Positions 18,104 to 27,501 are shown, counted from the first letter of the stretch. The stretch: 64,000 nucleotides of DNA from Sphingobium sp. AP50 (GCF_900109095.1 NZ_FNYZ01000001.1:124001-188000), one strand, 5' to 3'. The notes: generated by a model not told the origin, from the sequence alone. A program made the numbers and translations.

Positions 18104-18988
18104 TTACACGTCCACAAGGCTGACGTCCATGCGGAAGCTGCGGCTATCCCCGGGCAGCAGCGCCATGATGCCCTGCTTGCCCCACACATCGCCGTCAAAC
18201 CCCTCCAGATCGGCCATCCCGGCCCAGGGTTCGACACACAGATAATGCGCGCCCGGCTTTTGCCACAGGCCCAGCCAGGGCGTGTCGGGGAAATCGATCT
18301 TCAGATGCGGCCGGCCCGGCACGCCCCAGGTCAGCGACCGGCTGGCCAGATCGTCCCAGATCAGCGCGTCGCCCTCGAACATGGCCTGGGTCGGGATCAA
18401 CGTGTCGCCCTCGACCGGCGAGGGGATGATTTCGCGCGCGATCAGGCCCGGTTCCTCACCGACCTTGCGGATCGGCGCGGGTTCGGGCTGTTCGAAAGTC
18501 ACGCGATGCGCCTCCGCTGCGCCGCCATAGGGCAGCGGCCAGGCGAAGGCGGGATGATAGCCGAAGGAAAAGGGCATCGGCGCCTCGCCCCGGTTGCTGA
18601 CGGTGGCGGTCATGCGCAGGCTGGCGTCCTCCAGCACGAAGCCCATGTCGAGCCGGAAGTCGAACGGATAGGCGGCGCGCGTCTCCTCATCCGCCTCCAG
18701 CCGCAGCAGCAGGCTGCTCTCGCCCTGCTCCACCACCGCAAAGGACTTTCGCCGGGCGAAGCCATGCTGCGCCATCGGATAATCCTGCCCGTCGAGCCGA
18801 TAGATATCGCCGCGCGACCGGCCGACAAAGGGAAAGAGCAGCGGCGCATGGCCGGTCCACCAGCGCGGATCGGCATCGGTCATCAGCTCATGCCCCTGCG
18901 CATCGGTCAACGACCAGAGTTCGGCTCCCAGCGGATCGATGCTGGCGGACAGAGCGGAGGATGAAATGGCGAAACGGGTGTCGGACAA
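18104..18988 (-). CDS. Aldose 1-epimerase family protein
   Basis: 294 residues if started at TTG 18988, which has GGAG nine bases upstream and produces the usual N-terminus (SDTRFAISSSALSASIDPLGAELWSL). The frame extends to an ATG at 19063 and beyond, but those starts lack good ribosome sites, and the longest would run into the divergent gene. Galactose-mutarotase-like beta-sandwich features: PRWWTGHAPLLFPFVGR, MAQHGFARRKSF, FSFGYHPAFAWP and VEPWAGMADLEGF. It belongs to the LacX-like subgroup, which interconverts sugar or sugar-phosphate anomers. Substrate unknown. Confidence 0.85.
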   Translation of the reverse strand: MSDTRFAISSSALSASIDPLGAELWSLTDAQGHELMTDADPRWWTGHAPLLFPFVGRSRGDIYRLDGQDYPMAQHGFARRKSFAVVEQGESSLLLRLEADEETRAAYPFDFRLDMGFVLEDASLRMTATVSNRGEAPMPFSFGYHPAFAWPLPYGGAAEAHRVTFEQPEPAPIRKVGEEPGLIAREIIPSPVEGDTLIPTQAMFEGDALIWDDLASRSLTWGVPGRPHLKIDFPDTPWLGLWQKPGAHYLCVEPWAGMADLEGFDGDVWGKQGIMALLPGDSRSFRMDVSLVDV

Positions 18989-19127
18989 GGCTATCGGCTC
19001 CTGCGGGAACGGTATTTTCGCATAGCCCGGCTGGGCGGCCCTGTCTCCTTTGCTGTCTCCCATCCTGATCGTTTCGCAAGGGAACCGACAGGCCCCGTCG
19101 CTGGTTTGGCGAGGCGGAGGATCTGTC

Positions 19128-19643
19128 ATGAAATCATTTGCCATCGCCATCGTCCTGGTGGGGCTGACGCCCTGCGCGGCGATCGCCCAGAATCAAGATA
19201 AGCCCAAACAGGAAGAGGCCGACCAGAAGAAGGACGGCAATCTGGACAAGGCGGGCAAGATCGCCACCCAGCCGGCCCGCGACGTGGGGCTGGACAAGGA
19301 GGAAATTCCGCCCGTTTTGCTCAAGGCGGTGGAAAATCCCTATGCCGCGCCGCCCTCGCGCACCTGCAAGGGGCTGAAGGCGTCGCTGGGCGAACTGAAC
19401 GCCGTATTGGGCGAGGATTTCACCGTCGGCGCCAAGGCGAACGAGAATCGCACCGGCAAGATCGCAGAGGCAGTCGGCAAGACGATCGTCAATTCGCTCA
19501 TCCCATTCCGCGGGCTGGTACGCGAGATCAGCGGCGCGGCCCCGGCAGAACGGCGCTTGCAGGCGGCGGTAACGGCTGGGATCGCACGCCGCGGCTATCT
19601 GCGCGGCATGGCGGCGGCCAAGGGGTGCAAGGTGGTCAGCTAG
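19128..19643 (+). CDS. Hypothetical exported protein
   Basis: 171 residues, ATG preceded by GGCGGAGG. The signal peptide ends at AIAQ. A charged, probably disordered stretch (NQDKPKQEEADQKKDG) leads into a helical domain with one conserved-looking TCKGLK motif, a hydrophobic GKTIVNSLIPFRGLVREISG segment and a CKVVS tail; the two cysteines may pair. I do not recognise a family. It is probably periplasmic. Confidence 0.75.
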   Translation: MKSFAIAIVLVGLTPCAAIAQNQDKPKQEEADQKKDGNLDKAGKIATQPARDVGLDKEEIPPVLLKAVENPYAAPPSRTCKGLKASLGELNAVLGEDFTVGAKANENRTGKIAEAVGKTIVNSLIPFRGLVREISGAAPAERRLQAAVTAGIARRGYLRGMAAAKGCKVVS

Positions 19644-19651
19644 GACCATAT

Positions 19652-19720
19652 CGTCATTGCGAGCGCAGCGAAGCAATCCATGGTGCACCCGTGGATTGCT
19701 TCGCTGCGCTCGCAATGACG
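19652..19720. repeat. Dispersed inverted repeat, family B, copy 2
   Basis: The arms at 19652-19680 and 19692-19720 are perfect 29-bp complements, identical in sequence to the copy at 5416-5484 except in the loop. It lies just after the stop of the exported-protein gene. Confidence 0.9.
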
Positions 19721-19781
19721 AATTTCCGTAGTGACTGACGCTATTATAAAACACGCTTCCGCCCACGCCATTTGGCCTTAT

Positions 19782-20207
19782 ATGGCGGCCATGACCGACA
19801 TGCCCAATCTTGCCGATCTTCAGGAAGAATATGAATTTCTGGACGCGGACGATCGCTATCGCCTGCTGATCGATCTGGGACGCGGGCTGGAGCCTATGCC
19901 CGACGCGCTCAAGACCGACGCGACGCTGGTGCGCGGCTGTTCGGCGGCGGTATGGGTCTATCCCACGGTGCTGGATGACGGGCGGCTGCATTTCCTGGCG
20001 GACAGCAATGCCGCCATTACCAAGGGCATCATCGCGCTGGTTCTGCTGACCGTGCAGGATCGCAGCCCGGCGAAAATCGGCGCGACCGATATCGAAGGCG
20101 CGCTGGCGCCCTTCGACCTCAAGAACCAGCTCAGCTCCAACCGCACCCAGGGCATCCCCAACATGATCGCCCTGATCCGCGAAACGGCCGGGCGTTATAC
20201 GGGATAG
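19782..20207 (+). CDS. sufE: SufE family sulfur acceptor
   Basis: 141 residues from the ATG at 19782; an ATG three codons later is equally possible, as neither has a clear ribosome site. The family core reads LQEEYEFLDADDRYRLLIDLG, then TLVRGCSAAVWV with the sulfur-accepting cysteine, and ends LSSNRTQGIPNMI. SufE takes persulfide sulfur from SufS and passes it to SufBCD. Here it lies about 6 kb from the SUF operon rather than in it. Confidence 0.94.
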   Translation: MAAMTDMPNLADLQEEYEFLDADDRYRLLIDLGRGLEPMPDALKTDATLVRGCSAAVWVYPTVLDDGRLHFLADSNAAITKGIIALVLLTVQDRSPAKIGATDIEGALAPFDLKNQLSSNRTQGIPNMIALIRETAGRYTG

Positions 20208-20245
20208 GGTGACCGGAGCAGCAGACGATAAGATCTGGCATCTTT

Positions 20246-20341
20246 AGCCCCTCCCCTTCAGGGGAGGGGTTGGGGTGGGGGCTATCCTCTGGCGCTGCGC
20301 GTGGGGCGATCCCCCACCCCCGCTCCCTCCATTCCCTCCCC
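20246..20341. repeat. GGGGAGG-type intergenic repeat, copy 1
   Basis: A CCCCTCCCC-TTCA-GGGGAGGGG hairpin is followed by TTGGGGTGGGGG, and further on by its near-complement CCCCCACCCCCG with CTCCC runs. Similar elements lie at 28351-28470 and 57354-57416. It fills most of the gap between sufE and the next lipoprotein gene. Confidence 0.7.
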
Positions 20342-20402
20342 ACGCAACTTTCCCCGCCGCCGAAACATTATCCTTCCGTAACTGTATGGAAGGAGAGTGG
20401 CG

Positions 20403-20894
20403 ATGCGCGCCATCCTGATGATCGCGGCCGTGGCTACGCTGGCCGCCTGTGCCGAAAAACCCAAAGAGCCGACCCAGCGCGAGCAGATCGGCCAGTCGTG
20501 GAAATATGAGGGCGGCGAAGGCAAGGCCGCCAAGGTCGCCTATATCGGCAGTACCAACAGCGTGGTGACGATGACCGCGCCCGACACATTTTCGGTGCTG
20601 CTGGTCCAGCCGCTCAAGGAAGGCGGCGCGGACGTCACGGTGAAGCTGGTGGGCGCCCCCTTCACCTGCGACCTGTCCGATTGCCGGGTGAAGGCCACCA
20701 CGGACGATGGCAAAGAGCATGAGTGGAAGGGGCGGATGGCGACCAATGACGACGGGATCGCCATCGCGCCCTCGCAGGGGGCTTATGACGCGATCCGGGA
20801 CGCGAAGAGTGTGAAGGTCGATCTGGTGGTCGACGGCAAGGAAAAGACCGCGCCCTTCCAGTTCAACGTCGAAGGGCTGAATTTGAAAGGCTGA
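20403..20894 (+). CDS. Hypothetical lipoprotein
   Basis: 163 residues from the ATG with AAGGAGAG upstream; a GTG two codons earlier is less likely. The lipobox LAAC gives a lipidated Cys18 or so. The mature domain is beta-rich and contains a FTCDLSDCRVKATTDDG block with two cysteines that could form a disulfide. The family is not recognised. It is a single gene convergent with gamma-glutamyltransferase. Confidence 0.75.
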   Translation: MRAILMIAAVATLAACAEKPKEPTQREQIGQSWKYEGGEGKAAKVAYIGSTNSVVTMTAPDTFSVLLVQPLKEGGADVTVKLVGAPFTCDLSDCRVKATTDDGKEHEWKGRMATNDDGIAIAPSQGAYDAIRDAKSVKVDLVVDGKEKTAPFQFNVEGLNLKG

Positions 20895-20901
20895 TACCGC
20901 A

Positions 20902-20939
20902 TTGCGAGCGGGGGTTGGCCATCCAGCCTCCGCTCGCAA
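20902..20939. other. Hairpin between convergent genes
   Basis: TTGCGAGCGG...TTGG pairs with CCA...CCGCTCGCAA around CCAT, with a single mismatch in the middle. No T-run follows on either strand, so it is a possible mRNA-end hairpin rather than a classic terminator. Confidence 0.45.
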
Positions 20940-20948
20940 ACATGTCCC

Positions 20949-22664
20949 TTATTCCTGCAACGACACGCCCGGACTGCGCGGATCGGCCGCACCGACCCAG
21001 CGACCGTCCGGCATGCGCTCGGCGGCATTGGCCTTCAGCCCCAGCTTGCTGACACTGACGCGATGGCCCAGCTTCTCCAGCGGCGCCTTCATCGCTTCCA
21101 GCGACGTGCCCTGCTCCAGCACCAGCCCGTTCCCGTTGAAGAATTCCAGCCCGTGCGCGATCGATTCCTGCGCGGACAGGCCCCAGTCGAAATGCGCGAT
21201 CAGCGCCTTGGCCACCTGCATGATGATGGTCTTGCCGCCCGCCGCGCCGACAGTGAAGATGGGCGTGCCCTTCTCATCATAGACGATGGTCGGCGACATG
21301 GAGGAGAGCGGCCGCTTGCCCGCCTCCACCCGGTTGGCGACCGGCTTGCCGTCCTTTTCCGGGGTGAAGCTGAAATCGGTCAGCTCATTGTTCAGGATCA
21401 CGCCATTGGCGATCAGCTGGCTGCCGAAGAAGCTCTCGATCGTGGAGGTCCAGCCGACAATGTCGCCATCATGGTCCACCGCGACGAAATGGCTGGTGCC
21501 GCTTTCGGGCTGGGGCAGCGATGCCGTGCGCGGCTGCGCGCCGGGCGGCGTGCCGGGCTTATAGACATTGAGCGCCTTGTTCAGCCGGATCAGCGAAGAG
21601 CGTTGCTTGAGATAAGCGGGATCGATCATGCCGCTGATCGGCACGGAGACAAAGGCGGGATCGCCCAGCCAGGTGTCGCGATCGGCATAGGCCAACTGCA
21701 TCGCCTCCCCGATGACATGCCAGGACCGGGGATCATCCTTGCCCCATTGCGCCAGCGGGAAGCGTTCCACCATGCCCAGGATTTCGAGCACGGTAATGCC
21801 TCCGGCCGACACCGGCCCCATGCCGCATACGGTATAGACGCGATAATGGCCGCAGACCGGTTTGCGCGGTTCCGCCTTATAGGCGGCGATATCCGCTTCC
21901 GTCATCGGCACCGGATTTTTCGGCGCGTTGGTGACGGCCTGACTGATCAGCCGGGCATTTTCGCCCGTATAGAAAGCATCCGGCCCTTCCGCAGCAATCC
22001 GCTTGTAGAGCGCCGCGAGCGGCGGATTCTTCAGCAGCGTGCCGACCGGTGGCGGGGCGCCATTGACCCAGAAATATTTCTGGATTTCCGGGAAGTCGGC
22101 CCAGATATTTTGCGTCGCACGCAGCGCCGTGGCCGTGCGCTCGCCCAGTTGATAGCCATCCTGCGCATAGCGGATCGCCGGCTGGAACAGGTCGGCCCAG
22201 GGCAGCTTGCCCCATTTCTTGTGCGCGTCCCACGCCATGCGCAGATTGCCCGGCACGCCGGCCGAATAGCCGCCCGGCCAGGCCTGTATGAAGGGCAGGG
22301 GCTTGCCGTCCGGTCCCATGAAGCGATCCGGCCGGGCGGCGGCGGGCGCGGTTTCGCGGCCGTCGATCGAGTCGAGCACGCCGGTCTTGCCGTCATGATG
22401 CATCAGGAAGCCGCCGCCGCCGATGCCGCTATTATGCGGTTCGACCACGCCCAGTGTCAGCATCATGGCGATCGCGGCGTCGGTGGCGCTGCCGCCCTTG
22501 CGCAATATCTCCTGCCCCGCCTGCGCCGCACGCGGATCGGCGGCGGAGACGGTGGCATTGGTCGACACCGGCTCCCGCGCGGCGGCAGGCAGGGGTGACA
22601 GGGCAAGAAGGGCGACGGAGGCCAGCAGGCCGGCCATTGGATTAAAAAGCGTTCGAAGGATCAT
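20949..22664 (-). CDS. ggt: Gamma-glutamyltransferase
   Basis: 571 residues from ATG 22664, with AGGGTGG just upstream; an ATG six codons earlier is possible. A signal peptide ends at PAAAREP. The pro-enzyme contains NSGIGGGGFL and the autocleavage site ESGTSHF, whose Thr becomes the N-terminal nucleophile of the small subunit, followed by SMSPTIV and GAAGGKTII for substrate binding. The periplasmic enzyme hydrolyses glutathione and transfers gamma-glutamyl groups. It is transcribed alone. Confidence 0.95.
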   Translation of the reverse strand: MILRTLFNPMAGLLASVALLALSPLPAAAREPVSTNATVSAADPRAAQAGQEILRKGGSATDAAIAMMLTLGVVEPHNSGIGGGGFLMHHDGKTGVLDSIDGRETAPAAARPDRFMGPDGKPLPFIQAWPGGYSAGVPGNLRMAWDAHKKWGKLPWADLFQPAIRYAQDGYQLGERTATALRATQNIWADFPEIQKYFWVNGAPPPVGTLLKNPPLAALYKRIAAEGPDAFYTGENARLISQAVTNAPKNPVPMTEADIAAYKAEPRKPVCGHYRVYTVCGMGPVSAGGITVLEILGMVERFPLAQWGKDDPRSWHVIGEAMQLAYADRDTWLGDPAFVSVPISGMIDPAYLKQRSSLIRLNKALNVYKPGTPPGAQPRTASLPQPESGTSHFVAVDHDGDIVGWTSTIESFFGSQLIANGVILNNELTDFSFTPEKDGKPVANRVEAGKRPLSSMSPTIVYDEKGTPIFTVGAAGGKTIIMQVAKALIAHFDWGLSAQESIAHGLEFFNGNGLVLEQGTSLEAMKAPLEKLGHRVSVSKLGLKANAAERMPDGRWVGAADPRSPGVSLQE

Positions 22665-22791
22665 GGCCGCCACCCTAGTCATAAGGTTGCCTGCCGCAAC
22701 CCTTTCAATCGACTTGGCCCTTCAGGCATTTTGGCCCGTCGCAGGGGATTTTCGCTTGCGGAGCGGGCACCCTTGCCGTTGATGGTCGGCC

Positions 22792-23121
22792 ATGCATCTG
22801 TCCAGTCGAACCATCATCATCGGGCTGACCCTATTGCTGGTCGCATCCCTTGCCACTCTTACCTTTCTCTATCCTGCGGCAAATCTGCCGCTTGTCCGGC
22901 GCGACGACGCAGCTTGGGTGGAAAAAGCCCGAAAGGACGCGCGCGCAATCTTTCCTGAAACGGTGCAGGAACGGAAGACTTTTCCGATCGTCATGCGCCT
23001 GTCGGATCGAATCTGCATCGAATTGCGATCGACCGCCGCAGATGGGACTGGATCTTATCTGGTCTGCTATGAAGCCCGCACCGGCAAGAAGGTCGAGGAG
23101 CGCAGCGTGGTCGGCTTCTGA
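22792..23121 (+). CDS. Small single-pass membrane protein, unknown
   Basis: 109 residues. One N-terminal hydrophobic helix (IIIGLTLLLVASLATLTFLY) is uncleaved or a signal anchor. The rest is a small soluble domain with two cysteines (ICIELRST, YLVCYEA), probably periplasmic. The family is not recognised. It starts 128 bp from the divergent ggt gene and ends against pyrD. Confidence 0.65.
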   Translation: MHLSSRTIIIGLTLLLVASLATLTFLYPAANLPLVRRDDAAWVEKARKDARAIFPETVQERKTFPIVMRLSDRICIELRSTAADGTGSYLVCYEARTGKKVEERSVVGF

Positions 23122-23145
23122 GCCGCCAACGCTGGCCTAATTGGA

Positions 23146-24198
23146 TCAGGCGTCGACGCCCACCAGTTCCGTTATCGTCTTCACCCCGTCGCGCGTCATC
23201 AGCGCCTTGAGGCCCTTGTTGATCCGCCGCGCCAGATACGGCCCCTCATAGACCAGCGCGCTGTACAGTTGGACGAGCGATGCGCCGGCGCGGATGCGGG
23301 CATAGGCCTGCTCCGCATTGGCGATGCCGCCCACCCCGATCAGCGGCAGGCGATCACCCAGCAGACGGCGGAAATCCTTTAGCCTTGCGTGCGACAGGTC
23401 GGTCAGCGGCGCGCCGGACAGGCCGCCCGTCTCCCCGGCATGGACCGATCGCAGCGCCGGGCGGGTGATGGTGGTGTTGGAAACGATCAGCGCATCGACC
23501 CGATGGTCGATACAGGCGGCGGCGATATCCTCGACATCGGCTGGCTCCAGATCGGGCGCGACTTTCAAGAAGATCGGCGTCCTGCCTTCGCCGCGCGCGG
23601 CCATCACCGCCGACAGCAGATCGTCCAGCGCCGCCCGGCCCTGCAAGGCGCGCAGGCCCGGCGTGTTGGGGGAGGAGATGTTGACGGTCAGATAATCGGC
23701 CAGCGGCGCCATGCAGGTGACGCCGGTCGCATAGTCGGCGACGCCGCGTCCTTCCGCCGTCGCCTCCTTGTTCGCGCCGATATTGATGCCGATCACCGGG
23801 CCGTCGCCTACCGCACGACGATAGCGGGCGATGCGGTCGGCCGCCGCGCCCTGTCCGCCATTGTTGAATCCGAAGCGGTTGATGACGGCGCGGTCCTCGA
23901 CCAGACGGAACAGGCGCGGCTGCACATTGCCCGGCTGGGCCAGCGGGGTCAGCGTGCCCAGTTCGGCAAAGCCGAAACCCAGCCCATGCATCTTGTGCGC
24001 AACCCGGCCATCCTTGTCATAACCTGCCGCCAGCCCGACCGGGTTGGGAAAGCGGATGCCCGCCACCACCGATTCCAGCACCGGATCGGGCGCCAGCGGC
24101 GCGGCGGTGGGCATCATCCGCAGGGCGGCGATCGACAGATTATGGGCGCGCTCGGCATCCAGGGTGAAGAGCAGCGGGCGAAGCAGGCGATAGGACAT
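23146..24198 (-). CDS. pyrD: Dihydroorotate dehydrogenase, quinone-type
   Basis: 350 residues, class 2 length with the N-terminal membrane-associating helices (LLRPLLFTLDAERAHNLS). FMN-barrel signatures: NPVGLAAGYDKDG, GFGFAELGTLTPLAQPGN, RLFRLVEDRAVINRFGFNN, VNISSPNTPGLR with the catalytic Ser, and LIGVGGI. It oxidises dihydroorotate to orotate in pyrimidine synthesis, passing electrons to quinone at the inner membrane. It is transcribed alone. Confidence 0.97.
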   Translation of the reverse strand: MSYRLLRPLLFTLDAERAHNLSIAALRMMPTAAPLAPDPVLESVVAGIRFPNPVGLAAGYDKDGRVAHKMHGLGFGFAELGTLTPLAQPGNVQPRLFRLVEDRAVINRFGFNNGGQGAAADRIARYRRAVGDGPVIGINIGANKEATAEGRGVADYATGVTCMAPLADYLTVNISSPNTPGLRALQGRAALDDLLSAVMAARGEGRTPIFLKVAPDLEPADVEDIAAACIDHRVDALIVSNTTITRPALRSVHAGETGGLSGAPLTDLSHARLKDFRRLLGDRLPLIGVGGIANAEQAYARIRAGASLVQLYSALVYEGPYLARRINKGLKALMTRDGVKTITELVGVDA

Positions 24199-24276
24199 GG
24201 CGCCGCCTATGCCAGCGATGCGTCGGGGCGTCGAGTCGCTGTTGCCAATGAGACACTATAGCTGGCCCGCGTTATT

Positions 24277-24297
24277 TCATGACAGAAAACGTCATGA
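24277..24297. promoter_or_regulatory. Perfect palindrome upstream of pyrD and the AraC gene
   Basis: TCATGAC (24277-24283) and GTCATGA (24291-24297) are separated by seven bases. It lies 79 bp upstream of the pyrD start and ahead of a possible small RNA, and looks like a dimeric-regulator binding site. The protein that binds it is unknown. Confidence 0.45.
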
Positions 24298-24299
24298 TT

Positions 24300-24450
24300 G
24301 AGACCGTTAGCAACCGCAAAATGTCCGATCCATCCAATAATATTTCACCAATTCCGGCGTAAAGCCGTCTTGCGACCCGAAGGCTCTTAGGCCCATGGCC
24401 GATGAGACCTTTTCCTGACCCGGCGATGAAAATCGCCGGGTCATTTTTTT
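24300..24450 (+). ncRNA. Candidate small RNA ending in a strong terminator
   Basis: The terminator at 24417-24450 points rightward, but no rightward gene precedes it: pyrD is on the other strand. A short independent transcript is therefore likely. The 5' end is a guess placed after the palindrome. The stretch contains AGGCCCATGGCC and has no credible coding frame with a ribosome site. Confidence 0.35.
24417..24450 (+). terminator. Rho-independent terminator
   Basis: GACCCGGCGAT pairs perfectly with ATCGCCGGGTC around GAAA (11-bp stem), followed by A and seven T. Confidence 0.93.
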
Positions 24451-24549
24451 CCGACACGATCCTCGCGGCTCAAAAGTGACAGTCCGGCGGCCATTACGCT
24501 TGCCTAGCCATGCCGTTGGCGCATAGTGTTTTTCCTTGGGGTGAAGAAC

Positions 24550-25491
24550 ATGGGGTTGCATCATATCGACAGGGTCGGTGGCGCGGTCGCGCTACCCGAT
24601 GACCGTGGGCCGCTATCCTACACGGTGGCAGCGGCGCAGGGCCCTGTCCGGCTGAGCTACTTCGCGCCGCCGCCGCATCTGCGGCCCTATTTCGGATCGC
24701 TTTATTTCTTCACTGTTTCTGCCGATCGTTTCGCGGACGCAACACGAGCCGATGTGCCGCAACTGCGCTTCATGCTGGACGGGGCCGGCCATTATCATTT
24801 TCAGGACGGTGTCGTCATGCCGACGCCCGACGTCTGCCTGTTGGGGCCGACCACGGCGGCGACTCGCTTTCAGCTGGACCGGCCGGCGCGCGTGCTGGGC
24901 ATTTCAGTCCTGCCGGCGGGCTGGATGACGCTGCATGGCGGAGACGCGAGCTTGCTGGCGGACCGGCTATGCGATCTGGCGGCGGAAAAGGGCGATCTGT
25001 ATCGCCTGTTGCTGGACCGGTTGCGCGCGGCAGGCGACGATGTGGAGGCGATGGCGGCCCTGTGCTGGGCGGAACTGGGCAAGCTGCTGCGGCCGCCGCG
25101 CCCGGCGATCTGGGAATTGCTGGCCGTGGTCGATGCCTGGCTGATGGGGGAAGGGTCGCCGCGGATCGAGACGCTGGCGGAAATCACCGACCTGTCCCCG
25201 CGCCAGCTCGCGCGCCTGACCAACAAATATTATGGTGCCCCGCCCAAATTGCTGGCGCGCAAATATCGGGCGCTGCGCTGTTCGGCGCGGATCGCGCTGG
25301 ACGGGGAAAGCTGGCAGCAATTGTGTGAGGAGGCCGGTTTCTACGACCAGTCGCACTTCATCCGCGAGATCAAGCATTTCATCGGCCTGACCCCGCATCA
25401 GTTGCAAACCGAGCCTTCTGCGGTCGCGCAATTGACGCTGTTGCGCCGTTCGCTGGGCGGCGACGTGGCCGTTCTCAACCGCCTGAGTTGA
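24550..25491 (+). CDS. AraC-family transcriptional regulator
   Basis: 313 residues from the ATG at 24550, preceded by GGGGTGAAG; a GTG 24 bases earlier is less likely. The N-terminal half is a cupin-like sensor (RLSYFAPPPHLRPYFGSLYFF). The C-terminal two-HTH domain is at about 210-300, with IETLAEITDLSPRQLARLTNKYYGAPPKLL and SWQQLCEEAGFYDQSHFIREIKHFIGLTP. The effector and targets are unknown; neighbours are pyrD and the SUF operon. Confidence 0.92.
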   Translation: MGLHHIDRVGGAVALPDDRGPLSYTVAAAQGPVRLSYFAPPPHLRPYFGSLYFFTVSADRFADATRADVPQLRFMLDGAGHYHFQDGVVMPTPDVCLLGPTTAATRFQLDRPARVLGISVLPAGWMTLHGGDASLLADRLCDLAAEKGDLYRLLLDRLRAAGDDVEAMAALCWAELGKLLRPPRPAIWELLAVVDAWLMGEGSPRIETLAEITDLSPRQLARLTNKYYGAPPKLLARKYRALRCSARIALDGESWQQLCEEAGFYDQSHFIREIKHFIGLTPHQLQTEPSAVAQLTLLRRSLGGDVAVLNRLS

Positions 25492-25546
25492 CCGCGCCCA
25501 AGCAAAAATTCCTTGATTAAACGCCCCTGTGCGACCACATGCGCCC

Positions 25547-25585
25547 AATCGGATGGAATCAGTCCGATTTGAGAATGGTTCGCAA
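25547..25585 (+). promoter_or_regulatory. Palindromes upstream of the SUF operon, one Fur-like
   Basis: AATCGGA (25547-25553) and TCCGATT (25563-25569) form a perfect 7-9-7 repeat. Directly after it, TTGAGAA-TGG-TTCGCAA (25569-25585) is a near-perfect palindrome with one mismatch, resembling the TGCGAAT-type Fur/Irr boxes of alphaproteobacteria. Both lie within 65 bp of the Rrf2 start codon, where iron- and cluster-sensing regulators would be expected to act. Confidence 0.55.
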
Positions 25586-25609
25586 CTTACGAAGGGCGCG
25601 TGACGCGAC

Positions 25610-26020
25610 ATGAAACTGTCGAGCTTCGCTGACTATGCCGTTGTGCTGATGTCTGCCGCCGCGCGCCACTGTGGCGCCGCGAAGATGAACGCGACCACGC
25701 TGAGCGCCGAAACCGGCATTCCGCTGCCCACCGCGCAAAAGCTGGTGAGCCGCCTGTCGGCCGCCGGCCTGCTCGAATCGAGCCGGGGCACCGGCGGCGG
25801 CGTGCGCCTGTCGCGCCCGCCGGCCACCATCACGCTGGCCGATGTGGTGGAGGCGGTCGAAGGACCGATCGCCATGACCGCCTGCAGCGAACAAGGGGCG
25901 CATGATTGCAATCTGGAACAGGATTGCCGCATCCGACCGCACATGAATGTGGCGAACAATGCCATCCGCGAAGCGCTCGCGGGGGTGACGATCGCCAGTC
26001 TGACACGAGAAATGGCATGA
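25610..26020 (+). CDS. Rrf2-family regulator of the SUF operon
   Basis: 136 residues. The N-terminal winged helix ([20 protein letters not shown] ... [19 protein letters not shown]) and wing [12 protein letters not shown] are typical of Rrf2. Three cysteines in [18 protein letters not shown] match the spacing used to hold an iron-sulfur cluster in IscR-type sensors. It is first in the operon and overlaps sufB by four bases, so it likely senses cluster status and controls its own operon. Confidence 0.93.
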   Translation: MKLSSFADYAVVLMSAAARHCGAAKMNATTLSAETGIPLPTAQKLVSRLSAAGLLESSRGTGGGVRLSRPPATITLADVVEAVEGPIAMTACSEQGAHDCNLEQDCRIRPHMNVANNAIREALAGVTIASLTREMA

Positions 26021-27501
26021 CTGAACAAGCAACCTCCGTTCGCAACCAGGAAGCGCAGGACGCCGCCGATCGCGCGTCGACCTACGAACATGGCTGGTCG
26101 TCCGCCATCGAGCAGGATTTCGCGCCCAAGGGGCTGAACGAGGATACGGTCCGCTTCATCTCGGCCAAGAAGAATGAGCCGCAATGGCTGCTCGACTGGC
26201 GGCTGAAGGCCTTCGCCATGTGGCAGAAGATGGAAGCGCCGGACTGGGCCAAGCTCAACGTCCCGCCGATCGACTATCAGGACGCCTATTATTACGCCGA
26301 GCCCAAGAAGAAGATCGAACTGGATTCGCTGGATCAGGTCGATCCCGAAATCCTGGCGACCTATCAGAAGCTGGGCATCCCCATCGCCGAGCAGGAAATG
26401 CTCGCCGGGGTGAAGGGCAGCCGCAAGATTGCCGTCGACGCCGTGTTCGACAGCGTCTCGGTCGCCACCACCTTCCGCAAGGAGCTGGAGGAAGCGGGCG
26501 TCATCTTCCGCTCGATCAGCGAAGCCGTGCGCGAATTTCCGGACCTCGTGAAGAAGTGGCTGGGCAAGGTCGTGCCGATGCATGACAACTACTTTGCCAC
26601 GCTCAACTGCGCGGTCTTTTCCGACGGCACTTTCGTCTACATTCCCAAGGGCGTGCGCTGCCCGATGGAACTCAGCACCTATTTCCGCATCAACGCGGAA
26701 AATACCGGCCAGTTCGAACGCACGCTGATCGTCGCGGACGATGGCGCCTATGTCTCCTATCTCGAAGGCTGCACCGCGCCGATGCGCGACGAGAATCAGC
26801 TCCACGCCGCCGTGGTGGAACTGGTTGCGCTCGACGATGCCGAGATCAAGTACAGCACCGTCCAGAACTGGTACCCCGGTGACGAGAATGGCAAGGGCGG
26901 CATCTATAATTTCGTGACTAAGCGCGCGCTCTGCCAGGGCCGCAACAGCAAGGTTTCGTGGACGCAGGTGGAAACCGGGTCGGCGATCACCTGGAAATAT
27001 CCGTCCTGCGTGCTGAACGGCGAGAATAGCGTCGGGGAGTTCTACTCCGTCGCGCTGACCAACAATCTGCAACAGGCCGATACCGGCACCAAGATGATCC
27101 ACAATGGCAAGGGCAGCCGCTCGACCATCGTGTCGAAGGGGATTTCGGCCGGCCGGTCCAACAACACCTATCGCGGCCTGGTCCGCGTGAGCCCAAGCGC
27201 CGAAGGCGTGCGCAATTTCACCCAGTGCGACAGCCTGCTGCTGGGCGACCAGTGCGGCGCCCACACCGTGCCCTATATCGAGGTGCGCAATCCCTCGGCC
27301 CAGATCGAGCATGAGGCGACCACCAGCAAGATCAGCGACGATCAACTCTTCTACGCGATGCAGCGCGGCCTGGATCAGGAAAGCGCGGTCAGCCTGATCG
27401 TCAACGGCTTCGCCAAGGAAGTGCTGCAGCAACTGCCGATGGAATTCGCGGTGGAAGCGCAGAAGCTGCTCGGCATCAGCCTTGAGGGTTCGGTCGGATG
27501 A
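26017..27501 (+). CDS. sufB: Fe-S cluster scaffold protein SufB
   Basis: 494 residues, standard length. The ATG at 26017 overlaps the Rrf2 stop (ATGA). Landmarks: [39 protein letters not shown] and the C-terminal beta-helix segment [17 protein letters not shown] with conserved cysteines, ending in [16 protein letters not shown]. With SufC and SufD it forms the complex on which clusters are assembled. Two unknown genes separate it from sufC. Confidence 0.97.
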   Translation: MTEQATSVRNQEAQDAADRASTYEHGWSSAIEQDFAPKGLNEDTVRFISAKKNEPQWLLDWRLKAFAMWQKMEAPDWAKLNVPPIDYQDAYYYAEPKKKIELDSLDQVDPEILATYQKLGIPIAEQEMLAGVKGSRKIAVDAVFDSVSVATTFRKELEEAGVIFRSISEAVREFPDLVKKWLGKVVPMHDNYFATLNCAVFSDGTFVYIPKGVRCPMELSTYFRINAENTGQFERTLIVADDGAYVSYLEGCTAPMRDENQLHAAVVELVALDDAEIKYSTVQNWYPGDENGKGGIYNFVTKRALCQGRNSKVSWTQVETGSAITWKYPSCVLNGENSVGEFYSVALTNNLQQADTGTKMIHNGKGSRSTIVSKGISAGRSNNTYRGLVRVSPSAEGVRNFTQCDSLLLGDQCGAHTVPYIEVRNPSAQIEHEATTSKISDDQLFYAMQRGLDQESAVSLIVNGFAKEVLQQLPMEFAVEAQKLLGISLEGSVG

